A program made the position numbers and the translations under genes. Positions 14,488 through 21,328 of a DNA stretch of 25,504 bases are shown in pieces. The first letter of the stretch is position 1, and each line of letters opens with the position of its first letter. The stretch is from Clostridia bacterium. GTDB taxonomy: Bacteria; Bacillota_A; Clostridia; Christensenellales; Aristaeellaceae. Location: positions 1-25,504 of the forward strand of contig JAGBAU010000326.1 of assembly GCA_017938785.1 (NCBI GenBank), written 5' to 3'. Under the pieces are notes generated by a model. The model saw only the letters and a list, made by a program, of their open reading frames with translations. It did no database searches and was not told the DNA's origin.

Positions 14488-15243
14488 TTAAATATGGGTA
14501 TGTAAAAGCCTGTTCATCAGCGCAAGCGTTTCCTCGCTGCCGGAGGTTTCCAGGCGCACTTCGCCTGGAACCGTACGGTTGGTCAGAAGCCCCGTTTCCT
14601 GCAGCCTGTTGCGTAGCTGGCGCACTGTTCCTTCGCGGCCGTCAAAGATCTGCGCATCAGGAAAGAAGCGCTCGATCCTGCGGCGCAGGAAGGGATAATG
14701 GGTGCAGCCCAGAACCACGCCGTCCACCTGATCGTTTCTGTAGGGAGCGAATAGTTCAGCCAGAGCCTTGTCGGCCTCATCGCTGTCGGCCTTTCCGGAT
14801 TCCACCAGCTCCACCAGCCCCTTGCCCTCAACGGGGATTACGCCTTCGCCGTAGAGCTCCATCAGGCGTCCGAACTTTTCAAGGGACAGGGTCGCTTTGG
14901 TGGCCAGCGCAAGCACCACGCCGCCGGAACGGGCGAGGCTTGCGGGCTTCACAGCAGGTTCCATGCCGATAACGGGGATGGAAACCTGGCTGCGTATAGT
15001 TGCGCCGTATGCAGAGGTGACGGTATTGCAGGCAATTACAAGAGCCTTGACCTCCTGCCTGAGAAGGTGATCTATGGCAAGAGCGGACAGGCGGCAAATC
15101 TCCTCCAGCGGCCGGGGACCGTAGGGGGCATTTGCGTTGTCGCCGAAGTATATGAAGTTTTCATGGGGCAGCAGTTCAACGGCCTTGCGCAATACGCTGA
15201 TTCCGCCGACGCCGCTGTCCATGATTCCGATGACATCCTTCAT
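14488..15243 (-). CDS. murI: glutamate racemase
   Basis: The enzyme interconverts L- and D-glutamate and supplies D-glutamate for the peptide stem of peptidoglycan. It is cytoplasmic and needs no cofactor. The 251-residue product is of normal length. The substrate-binding GIMDSGVGGISVLR opens the protein, with MDSGVGG where most relatives have FDSGVGG. The FGDNANAPYG motif and the two catalytic cysteines follow: Cys72 in VIACNTVTSAYG and Cys180 in VLGCTHYPFL. It lies downstream of the RNase R gene with a 56-base gap that holds its own promoter (15275-15303). A GTGAGGCG site precedes the ATG. Confidence 0.96.
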   Translation of the reverse strand: MKDVIGIMDSGVGGISVLRKAVELLPHENFIYFGDNANAPYGPRPLEEICRLSALAIDHLLRQEVKALVIACNTVTSAYGATIRSQVSIPVIGMEPAVKPASLARSGGVVLALATKATLSLEKFGRLMELYGEGVIPVEGKGLVELVESGKADSDEADKALAELFAPYRNDQVDGVVLGCTHYPFLRRRIERFFPDAQIFDGREGTVRQLRNRLQETGLLTNRTVPGEVRLETSGSEETLALMNRLLHTHI

Positions 15244-15274
15244 ATTTGCGCCTCACAATTTGTTCTTGTCTACC

Positions 15275-15303
15275 ATTATAAAACCGCAGGGTTCAAAAAT
15301 CAA
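15275..15303 (-). promoter_or_regulatory. sigma-A-type promoter of murI
   Basis: On the minus strand TTGATT (15298-15303) and TATAAT (15275-15280) are 17 bases apart. The -35 overlaps the stop codon of the RNase R gene, so murI may be transcribed both from here and by read-through. Confidence 0.6.
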
Positions 15304-17396
15304 GCCTGTGCGAATCCCAGCAGTTCGAAGTTCACTTCGCCGCGTTCGATGCTTGCATGGATGACCCGGATGCGCACCTGCATACCCAGCCTGAGCACCA
15401 ACCCCGTGCCGGATGCTTCCAGCTGCTGGCGGTCGGCGTCATAGGTGTAGTAATCGTCCATGTCGGATACATGCACCAGACCCTCCACGGTGTTGTTCAG
15501 GGTGACATATACGCCCCAGCCGGTCACGCCGGAGATGGTGCCCCAGAATTTCCTGCCGATCTGACGGGACATGTAGGCAGCCTTCATGATGTCGTCCGCG
15601 CTGCGCTCCGCCTTTACGCTCTCCTGTTCGCGCAGGGAGCATTCCTGGGCGAGGGCAGGCATGCGGCTCTCCCACCTTTCGCTGTTGGCACCATCGATGA
15701 GCAGCTTAAGCATGCGGTGCACCATCAGGTCGGGATAGCGGCGGATGGGGGAAGTGAAGTGGCAGTAATCCTCCATGGCCAGGGCATAGTGGCCCATGGG
15801 CTTGTCGGAATACTGTGCACGCTTCAGGGCGCGCAGCATGTAGCGGCGGATGATTTCGATGCGTTCATCCTCCGCGTGCTTTTCCAGCACCTTTTGCAGC
15901 ATTCCCGGATGGGGATGTTCGCCCAGATGCACCGGAGAACCGGCCAGGTTCAGGAAGACCTCCAGCTGGCGGATGCGGTCCGGATCCGGCTTTTCGTGGA
16001 TGCGGTACATGAAGGGGGTCAGGGTATCCCTGGCGAGCCGGGCCACGGTTTCATTGGCCAGCAGCATGAAGTCCTCAATCATGCGCTCCGCTTCACCGCG
16101 GTTCGGGCAGAGAATATCCGTGGGTTCATACTTTTCGTTGAGTACGAATTCCGGCTCGGGCAGGTCGAAGTCGATGCTGCCCTTTTCCTTGCGGTGTGCG
16201 CGCAGCAGGATGGACAGAAGACGCATCTTCAAAAGTGCTTCCATAACCTCGCCGGAAGAAATCTCCTCGCCGGATTCAAAGAAGCGGTTCACGCTGTCAT
16301 AGGTGAGCCTTGCCTTGGAACGGATGATGGAACGGGTCAGGCGGAAATCCACCACCTTACCTGCGGCAGAAACATCCATGAACAGGCTCATGGCAAGGCG
16401 GTCCGCATTCGGCATCAGGGAGCAGATGTTGTTGGAAAGCTCCTCCGGCAGCATGGGCACCGTATATCCGGGCAGGTACAGGGAGGTGCCGCGGGAGAGG
16501 GCCTCACGGTCGATGGGGGAGCCGGGACGCACGTAGTGGGAAACATCCGCAATATGAACGCCAAGGCGGCGTGTGCCGTCTTCGAGGGTTTCGATGGAAA
16601 CGGCGTCATCGAAGTCCTTGGAGGAGGCGCCGTCGATGGTGAACAGGATGAGCTTGCGCAGATCCTCGCGCTGTTTGCTTGCTTCAGGCAGGGGTTCCCG
16701 GGCGACGATGCGAGCCTGCTGCTCCACTTCAATGGGGAATTCGGTGGGGAAGCCATGGTCCTCGGCGGTGGCGCGCATGCGGGCAAGCATGCTGTCGGAG
16801 CTGCCCAAAACGCGCTCAGCATGGCCGAAGATGGGGCGGTTGCCCTCCGGGAAGGTATCGATTTCGATCAGTGCAATTTCGTTGTTGCGCACAAAGGAGA
16901 GATCGCCGTCCAGCCAGATCTGGTAGGGAATGCGGCGGTCACAGGGCACGGCGGAAGCGCGCACGCGTTCAAAATCGCGGTTTCCCTTGCGGTGATTCTT
17001 GCTGCGTTCGATACGCACGAATGCAGCGAGGGAGGTGCGGCCACGGCTGCAGATGGTGTCGATCTGGCAGCTCCTGTCCCCGGAAGGGCGCACCAGCAGC
17101 AAATCCTCCGGCATGGGGCGCAGGCGGCCGTCGTCGATGCGAAGCTGATCGCCGCCGTCCAGGGGACGGGCTACAGCTGCGCCGTTGTGCAGGAAGGCCG
17201 CCTTGGCCGGGACCAGATTCAGCTTCTCCGGGATGGCGAATTTGCCCTTCTTGGTGACGGCAACCCGTGCCTCGGCGCGCAGTTCATCCAGCGCAGCCTT
17301 CAGCGCAGGAAGATCGCAGCTTGCATTGGCGGCCAGCTCGGCCTCGGTGCGCGGCACGTTTGCATGGCACAGAATATCATAAATCTGTTCTTTCAT
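15300..17396 (-). CDS. rnr: ribonuclease R
   Basis: This is a 3'-to-5' exoribonuclease that degrades structured RNA and takes part in RNA quality control and tRNA/rRNA turnover. In the 698-residue product are a short N-terminal winged-helix region (KEQIYDILCHANVPRTEAEL), a cold-shock-like OB part (about 75-220), and the RNB catalytic domain opening with FTIDGASSKDFDDAVSIE, whose aspartates bind the catalytic metal. A C-terminal S1 domain follows (GRKFWGTISGVTGWGVYVTL, then EGLVHVSDM). No basic C-terminal tail is present, so the protein is at the short end for RNase R. The frame stays open 125 codons further upstream, but that stretch overlaps a divergent gene with its own promoter, so I place the start at the ATG at 17396. 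Read-through into murI is likely. Confidence 0.94.
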   Translation of the reverse strand: MKEQIYDILCHANVPRTEAELAANASCDLPALKAALDELRAEARVAVTKKGKFAIPEKLNLVPAKAAFLHNGAAVARPLDGGDQLRIDDGRLRPMPEDLLLVRPSGDRSCQIDTICSRGRTSLAAFVRIERSKNHRKGNRDFERVRASAVPCDRRIPYQIWLDGDLSFVRNNEIALIEIDTFPEGNRPIFGHAERVLGSSDSMLARMRATAEDHGFPTEFPIEVEQQARIVAREPLPEASKQREDLRKLILFTIDGASSKDFDDAVSIETLEDGTRRLGVHIADVSHYVRPGSPIDREALSRGTSLYLPGYTVPMLPEELSNNICSLMPNADRLAMSLFMDVSAAGKVVDFRLTRSIIRSKARLTYDSVNRFFESGEEISSGEVMEALLKMRLLSILLRAHRKEKGSIDFDLPEPEFVLNEKYEPTDILCPNRGEAERMIEDFMLLANETVARLARDTLTPFMYRIHEKPDPDRIRQLEVFLNLAGSPVHLGEHPHPGMLQKVLEKHAEDERIEIIRRYMLRALKRAQYSDKPMGHYALAMEDYCHFTSPIRRYPDLMVHRMLKLLIDGANSERWESRMPALAQECSLREQESVKAERSADDIMKAAYMSRQIGRKFWGTISGVTGWGVYVTLNNTVEGLVHVSDMDDYYTYDADRQQLEASGTGLVLRLGMQVRIRVIHASIERGEVNFELLGFAQA

Positions 17397-17421
17397 ATTC
17401 AATAAACCTTGTATCGTTTTG

Positions 17422-17451
17422 AGTCTAGTATCCGCAGTTTTTTGCAGACAA
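17422..17451 (-). promoter_or_regulatory. weak candidate promoter of rnr
   Basis: On the minus strand TTGTCT (17446-17451) and TAGACT (17422-17427) are 18 bases apart, each a four-of-six match. It is 25 bases before the start codon. The match is weak. Confidence 0.3.
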
Positions 17452-17493
17452 ACCATAGGATAGCACAAGAAATGCGTAAAATCAAGGAAACGA

Positions 17494-17522
17494 TTGAAAG
17501 CACGCCCAAAATCAGCTATACT
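17494..17522 (+). promoter_or_regulatory. sigma-A-type promoter of the small unknown gene
   Basis: TTGAAA (17494-17499) and TATACT (17517-17522) are 17 bases apart, about 28 bases before the start codon. It supports a real gene at 17551 and argues against a longer RNase R start. Confidence 0.65.
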
Positions 17523-17550
17523 GTTTGCAGAAAGCAAGGGAGGCGAAGTC

Positions 17551-17865
17551 ATGCTGAAAAACAAGGTGGATAAGCTGGTGCTCAAGGCGTTTCTGGAGGC
17601 GCAGGTGCCGCCGGTGCTGCGCCGCGAGGATGCGGAGCTCGCAAAGCGTGCGGGCGATGAACTGCGCAGCGTGACCAACCGCCTGCTGATGGGCCGCAGC
17701 GAAACCATTGAAATCCTCACGCCCGGCCTGCTCACCAAGGAGGATAAGGCCGGTATCAACAACATCATCACCCGCTTGCCGGACGGGGATGAGAAGCGTG
17801 AACTGGTGTTTTACTACCGCCTGGCCGTTCTGGTGGAGACGGTTGTATTGAAATACAGGGCATGA
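17551..17865 (+). CDS. unknown small protein, 104 residues
   Basis: I do not recognise this gene. It is supported by a promoter, a GGGAGGCGAAG ribosome binding site before the ATG, and a strong shared terminator after the stop. The protein has no signal peptide or membrane segment and is mostly helical, with alternating charges: KNKVDKLVLKAFLEAQVPPV, REDAELAKRAGDELRSVTNR, TPGLLTKEDKAGINNIITRL, and a hydrophobic C-terminal helix (YYRLAVLVETVVLKYRA). It contains no cysteine. It lies divergent from rnr and convergent with sigE. The look is of a small helical adaptor or a regulator of an unknown partner, but nothing in the sequence fixes a function. Confidence 0.7.
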   Translation: MLKNKVDKLVLKAFLEAQVPPVLRREDAELAKRAGDELRSVTNRLLMGRSETIEILTPGLLTKEDKAGINNIITRLPDGDEKRELVFYYRLAVLVETVVLKYRA

Positions 17866-17895
17866 AAAAAGCTCCCATTGGGAGCTTTTTTCATG
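17861..17895. terminator. bidirectional terminator spanning two stop codons
   Basis: A perfect inverted repeat with 16-base arms (17861-17876 and 17880-17895) has a 3-base centre. The core stem AAAAAAGCTCCC/GGGAGCTTTTTT works in both directions. The TGA of the small gene and the TGA of sigE both lie in it, so the two convergent genes end inside one palindrome. Confidence 0.88.
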
Positions 17896-18598
17896 CCATT
17901 TTGCGCAGCTCATTCTTCAGTTTTTCAATGATGCGCTTTTCAAGGCGGGATATGTAGCTCTGGGAGATGCCCATCATATCGGCCACTTCCTTCTGAGTGT
18001 GCTCCTTCTCCTTACCGAGCCCGTAGCGCAGACTGACGATGTTCTTTTCACGGGGATTCAGGGTATGTATGGCGCTGTAGAGCATCTCCTTTTCAATGGA
18101 GTTGTCCAGATCCCGGGAGACCAGGTCCGGCTCAGTGCCCAGAATGTCCGATAGCAGCAGCTCGTTTCCGTCCCAATCGGTGTTGAGAGGTTCATCAAAG
18201 GATACTTCCAGCTTGAGACGGTTGGTTTTGCGCAGCACCATCAGGATTTCATTTTCGATGCAGCGGGAGGCGTAGGTGGCCAGCTTGATATTCTTGTCCG
18301 GGTTGAAGGAATTCACGGCCTTGATCAGGCCGATGGTGCCAATGGAGATCAGATCTTCGATGCTGATGCCGGTGTTTTCGAACTTCCGGGCGATGTAAAC
18401 CACCAGGCGGAGGTTGCGCTCGATCATAGTGGAGCGGGCTTCGCCGTCGCCTGCGTGCACCTTACGCACCAGACTGACCTCTTCTTCGCGGGTGAGCGGC
18501 GGCGGCAGCAGGTCGCTTCCACCTATGTAGCATACGGAACCCCGCCGGATTTGAACGACCAGCCCGTAAATGGACTGCCTCACACTGGAAAACGACAT
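17891..18598 (-). CDS. sigE: sporulation sigma factor SigE precursor
   Basis: Sigma-E directs the early mother-cell programme of sporulation and is made as an inactive precursor. The 235-residue product matches it closely. A hydrophobic/basic N-terminal pro-sequence (about residues 1-23) precedes the [18 protein letters not shown] junction, the region cut by SpoIIGA. Region 2 follows ([59 protein letters not shown]), then region 4 with the DNA-binding helix ([25 protein letters not shown]). A GAGGAGG site precedes the ATG, which begins 15 bases after the spoIIGA stop. The pair is thus one operon, as in other spore formers. A candidate promoter and Spo0A-like boxes lie upstream of spoIIGA. The sigG gene that often follows sigE is not here. 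Confidence 0.96.
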   Translation of the reverse strand: MSFSSVRQSIYGLVVQIRRGSVCYIGGSDLLPPPLTREEEVSLVRKVHAGDGEARSTMIERNLRLVVYIARKFENTGISIEDLISIGTIGLIKAVNSFNPDKNIKLATYASRCIENEILMVLRKTNRLKLEVSFDEPLNTDWDGNELLLSDILGTEPDLVSRDLDNSIEKEMLYSAIHTLNPREKNIVSLRYGLGKEKEHTQKEVADMMGISQSYISRLEKRIIEKLKNELRKMA

Positions 18599-18613
18599 GG
18601 ATGATGAACCTCC

Positions 18614-19381
18614 TCATACGATGAAATGCCTTTTGAATCTGTCACGCTGTGATTCGAGCGCTTTTGTAAACGACGGCGGCGCTAGGGCGCGGGTGCTGCC
18701 CGGTATGCGCCCGGGATAGACGGCGACCCAGCAGGGCGGCGCGGTGCGGCGGCCGGTTCCGGGAAGTATGATTTCCAGCCTGTCCGGCATGAAGCAGCTG
18801 ATTTCTCCGGTGGAGCCCAGTACACCGAAGGGAAGTGTTTTCGTCTGGTCATGGGGAAGGCGCTGCGCATGCCTGGCAATCTGTGGTATGGCGGCTGCTT
18901 CTGCAATGAATACGGGCAGTCCGCTTTCGTGTTCAAGCAGACGGTTGCCGGTGTCGATCAGCGCGGGAAGCGTTGCGCACATGCCGTCCTTCTCCACATA
19001 CACTTCTATGTTCCAGGCGTGTTTTTCATGCCTGCGCCTGCGCAGCAAAAACAACAGCAGCGGAAACCCTGGCAATGCGGTCAATGCCGCCCTGTCTCCA
19101 CCGAGGGTGATGAAGCCTGCGGCCGCTGCGCCTGCGCAGAACATGCACATGGCGGCTTCCAGGATACGTGCGGGGCGCTGTTCGCCACTGGCAATCTTCG
19201 CGGAAAGCAGGAGGACGGACAGATGCGCCAAAACCATGAGGATGCCGGATAAACCAAACAGTCTTACAAGAAATGTACAGGCGGCAAGGAACACAGCTGC
19301 ACCGAACAAGCGCACCGGCCGAAGGGAACCGTAAGCCAGCTGCACGGTCGCCAGCATGCTCAGATCCATCAAAATGTCCAT
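18614..19381 (-). CDS. spoIIGA: sigma-E processing peptidase SpoIIGA
   Basis: SpoIIGA is the membrane aspartic protease that removes the pro-sequence of sigma-E. The 255-residue product has five hydrophobic segments in its first 115 residues, a basic turn (RRRRHEKH), and a soluble domain with ALIDTGNRLLE, whose Asp143 is the catalytic residue; active enzymes of this family pair two such motifs by dimerising. It also keeps the PFGVLGSTGEISCFMPD stretch. This is shorter than the roughly 300 residues I expect. The start is uncertain. An ATG at 19381 begins the first membrane helix but has no clear ribosome site, a TTG at 19399 has GAAAGGCGGTGA upstream, and the frame stays open to 19573. It leads the sigE operon. 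Confidence 0.87.
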   Translation of the reverse strand: MDILMDLSMLATVQLAYGSLRPVRLFGAAVFLAACTFLVRLFGLSGILMVLAHLSVLLLSAKIASGEQRPARILEAAMCMFCAGAAAAGFITLGGDRAALTALPGFPLLLFLLRRRRHEKHAWNIEVYVEKDGMCATLPALIDTGNRLLEHESGLPVFIAEAAAIPQIARHAQRLPHDQTKTLPFGVLGSTGEISCFMPDRLEIILPGTGRRTAPPCWVAVYPGRIPGSTRALAPPSFTKALESQRDRFKRHFIV

Positions 19382-19431
19382 GGCAGAAACAGCTTGCAAG
19401 GGCCCGGGTTCACCGCCTTTCAACGCTTCCA

Positions 19432-19460
19432 ATAATAGGGGATGCGGTGTGCGCTTCCAA
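19432..19460 (-). promoter_or_regulatory. candidate sigma-A promoter of spoIIGA-sigE
   Basis: On the minus strand TTGGAA (19455-19460) and TATTAT (19432-19437) are 17 bases apart, ending about 50 bases before the ATG at 19381. A partly matching Spo0A-like core (TGTCGTT, 19469-19475 on the plus strand) is just upstream. The match is moderate. Confidence 0.35.
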
Positions 19461-19623
19461 GGAGGAATTGTCGTTAAAACCAATGTTTTATTCGCCGGAA
19501 ACCTACAAAAACGCAGAAATTGTGTGCGTTTGAGGGGCATGCGGGCGTCCCGGAATGACGATTCCCTGCGCATAAGCTGGTTTTCGCGCAGTTTCGCGGG
19601 GAATTCGGGCGCAGATCCCCATT

Positions 19624-19695
19624 TTCGACAAGGGTCTAAAAAGTTTTACAGTTCGGTTCTGATTGTCGAAAAGATGTGGCAAATTCTTTGTCGAA
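19624..19695. promoter_or_regulatory. cluster of three Spo0A-box cores
   Basis: The exact core TGTCGAA occurs at 19664-19670 and 19689-19695 on the plus strand and at 19624-19630 on the minus strand. Two copies have the flanking T and A bases of a full 0A box. Spo0A is known to activate spoIIGA-sigE transcription. Here the boxes sit 240-310 bases from the spoIIGA start, and 70-140 from ylmC, so which promoter they serve is open. Confidence 0.6.
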
Positions 19696-19763
19696 GTCTG
19701 TTGGCCAACTGCGCACGAAAGAAAAAAGCTTCGGATGCATAGAATGCAGGGGAGGGGATGCCT

Positions 19764-20036
19764 GTGACCTTTACGGAATTGAAGCAGAAGGATGTGGTAA
19801 ACATCCGCGATGGGCGAAGGCTTGGCAAGCCCATCGATCTGGTGCTCAATGAGACTGCGTGCGTGGAAGCCCTCGTTGTTCCGGTGCCCGGAGGAATCCT
19901 GAACCTGCTCAAGCAGGAGAAGGAGGGCTGCCTGGTACCCTGGAACCGGGTCTTGCGCATTGGAGATGATGTAATCCTGGTGGATATCTGTTCCGATGAT
20001 TATCCCGATGCGGAACGGGATGGAAATTCCGCATAA
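19764..20036 (+). CDS. YlmC/YmxH family sporulation protein
   Basis: The small PRC-barrel-type protein (90 residues) belongs to the YlmC/YmxH family, found near sporulation genes in Firmicutes; its precise job is not known. The PRC-barrel marks are KQKDVVNIRDGRRLGKPIDL, a strand with EALVVPVPGGILN, and EGCLVPWNRVLRIGDDVILV. I prefer the GTG at 19764 as start, because the GGAGGGG site lies 8 bases before it; the ATG at 19758 is almost inside that site. It lies opposite spoIIGA-sigE and is followed by nrdR, a neighbourhood that recurs in Clostridia. The exact motif CATAGAAT at 19738-19745 resembles a sigma-E -10, but it would start transcription at the ribosome site. Confidence 0.87.
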   Translation: MTFTELKQKDVVNIRDGRRLGKPIDLVLNETACVEALVVPVPGGILNLLKQEKEGCLVPWNRVLRIGDDVILVDICSDDYPDAERDGNSA

Positions 20037-20049
20037 TTTAAAAAAGGAC

Positions 20050-20078
20050 TAGACGAAACGTTATTTTTTGTGTATAAT
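20050..20078 (+). promoter_or_regulatory. sigma-A-type promoter of nrdR
   Basis: TAGACG (20050-20055) and TATAAT (20073-20078) are 17 bases apart, 26 bases before the nrdR start. The -10 is exact and the -35 matches four of six. It begins right after the ylmC stop and lets nrdR be transcribed separately. Confidence 0.6.
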
Positions 20079-20103
20079 AGATAACGTATGAGGTGAGCGC
20101 CAG

Positions 20104-20595
20104 ATGAGGTGTATCTTTTGCAAATGCATGCAGAGTCGTGTAATAGATTCTCGGCAGAGTGAAGATGGAACCAGCATCCGCCGTCGCAGGGAATGCGAAA
20201 GCTGCGGACGCCGGTTTACTACGTATGAGCGTATTGATCTGGTGCCGCTCATGGTGGTTAAGAAGGATCAGACCAGAGAGCAGTTTGATATCAATAAGCT
20301 GCGCGCAGGTATTGTGAAATCCTGTGAGAAGCGTCCCGTGCCGCTGAGCGAGATCGATGCGCTCACGCGCGATATTGAACAGAAGCTCTACTGCCAGTCT
20401 GATGCCGAAATCACCAGCATCATGATCGGCGAGCTTGTAATGGACGGTTTGAAGGCCCTGGATGAGGTTGCCTACGTCCGCTTTGCATCGGTCTATCGCC
20501 AGTTCCGCGATATTCAGACCTTCCGCGATGAACTCAACAAGCTGCTGGCCGAACTGGAACCGGGTACAGCTGATGGCGACACCGCCAACAGATAA
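20104..20595 (+). CDS. nrdR: transcriptional repressor NrdR
   Basis: NrdR represses ribonucleotide reductase genes in response to nucleotide levels. The 163-residue product is of normal length. A zinc ribbon at residues 1-36 has Cys3, Cys6, Cys31 and Cys34 (MRCIFC and CESCGRRF), followed by the DNA-contacting arginines. An ATP-cone domain at about 50-140 (LVPLMVVKKDQTREQFDINK, then KALDEVAYVRFASVYRQF) binds ATP or dATP. GTGAGCGCCAG precedes the ATG. It lies between ylmC and the two-component genes, which start 31 bases further on and may be partly co-transcribed. No NrdR-box pair was found nearby, so its targets lie elsewhere. Confidence 0.96.
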   Translation: MRCIFCKCMQSRVIDSRQSEDGTSIRRRRECESCGRRFTTYERIDLVPLMVVKKDQTREQFDINKLRAGIVKSCEKRPVPLSEIDALTRDIEQKLYCQSDAEITSIMIGELVMDGLKALDEVAYVRFASVYRQFRDIQTFRDELNKLLAELEPGTADGDTANR

Positions 20596-20626
20596 CCAAT
20601 ATACAAGAAAGAAAGAGGATACGCAC

Positions 20627-21328
20627 ATGGCAAATGAACTGATTCTGGCCGTTGACGACGAAGCCCATATTCTTGAACTGCTTTCGTTCAATCTTGAGGC
20701 TTCCGGCTATCGTGTTGTAACTGCCGCCACCGGCGAAGACGCGCTCGTGGTATGTGCGCATGAGCGTCCTGCGATGGTTCTGCTGGACATTATGCTCCCC
20801 GGCATCGACGGCATGGAAGTGTGCCGCCGCCTGAAGAGCGCTCCCACCACCGCAGACATTCCGATCATCATGCTCACTGCTAAGGGTGATGAGGTTGATA
20901 AGATTCTGGGCCTTGAACTGGGCGCGGATGACTATATCACCAAGCCGTTCTCCGTACGCGAGCTGATTGCACGCGTAAAGGCGCTGCTGCGTCGCGCCGC
21001 TCCCCAGAATGAAGAAGAAGGCATTCTGCACGTCGGCGGCCTGACCATCGATGTTGGCAATTATGAAGCCTTCCGCAATGGAGAGAAGCTTTCCCTGACC
21101 CTGAAGGAGTTTGAACTGCTCAAGCTGCTCGTGCTCAGCCGCGGTAAGGTTCTCACCCGCGATTTCCTGCTGGATCGCATCTGGGGTTATGAATTCTACG
21201 GCGAGACCCGCACGGTTGACGTTCATATCCGTCATATCCGTCAGAAGTTGGGTGACGATGCTCACTACATCGAGACCATTCGCGGCGTAGGCTATAAGTT
21301 CAACGATCGTCAGGAGAATCGCCTATGA
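20627..21328 (+). CDS. OmpR/PhoB-type response regulator
   Basis: The 233-residue protein is a DNA-binding response regulator. The receiver domain (1-120) has the acid pocket Asp10/Asp11, the phosphate acceptor Asp54 (VLLDIMLPGIDG), Thr84 and Lys106 (YITKPFS). The winged-helix output domain follows, with KEFELLKLLVLSRGKVLTRD and TVDVHIRHIRQKLGD and the closing YIETIRGVGYKF. An AGAGGAT site precedes the ATG at 20627; the frame is open upstream, but that part is inside nrdR. It is followed by its sensor with a 4-base overlap. The pair resembles PhoP/PhoR. The signal and targets are not shown by the sequence, so I give no symbol. Confidence 0.95.
   Translation: MANELILAVDDEAHILELLSFNLEASGYRVVTAATGEDALVVCAHERPAMVLLDIMLPGIDGMEVCRRLKSAPTTADIPIIMLTAKGDEVDKILGLELGADDYITKPFSVRELIARVKALLRRAAPQNEEEGILHVGGLTIDVGNYEAFRNGEKLSLTLKEFELLKLLVLSRGKVLTRDFLLDRIWGYEFYGETRTVDVHIRHIRQKLGDDAHYIETIRGVGYKFNDRQENRL

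Larger units (their letters stand above)
19382..19757. other. 376-base divergent intergenic region between spoIIGA and ylmC
   Basis: No gene is supported here. It holds the candidate spoIIGA promoter, the Spo0A-box cluster, an AT-rich patch around 19621-19700, and the ribosome site of ylmC near its end. Frames that stay open through it lack start signals. Confidence 0.7.

Noticed and set aside
15357..17405. Long open frame opposite RNase R
   Set aside because: Same reasoning: RNase R domains are complete on the minus strand.
17397..17771. N-terminal extension of RNase R
   Set aside because: It runs through the promoter and body of the small divergent gene and is Ser/Arg-rich. Ordinary RNase R starts at the helix KEQIYDIL.
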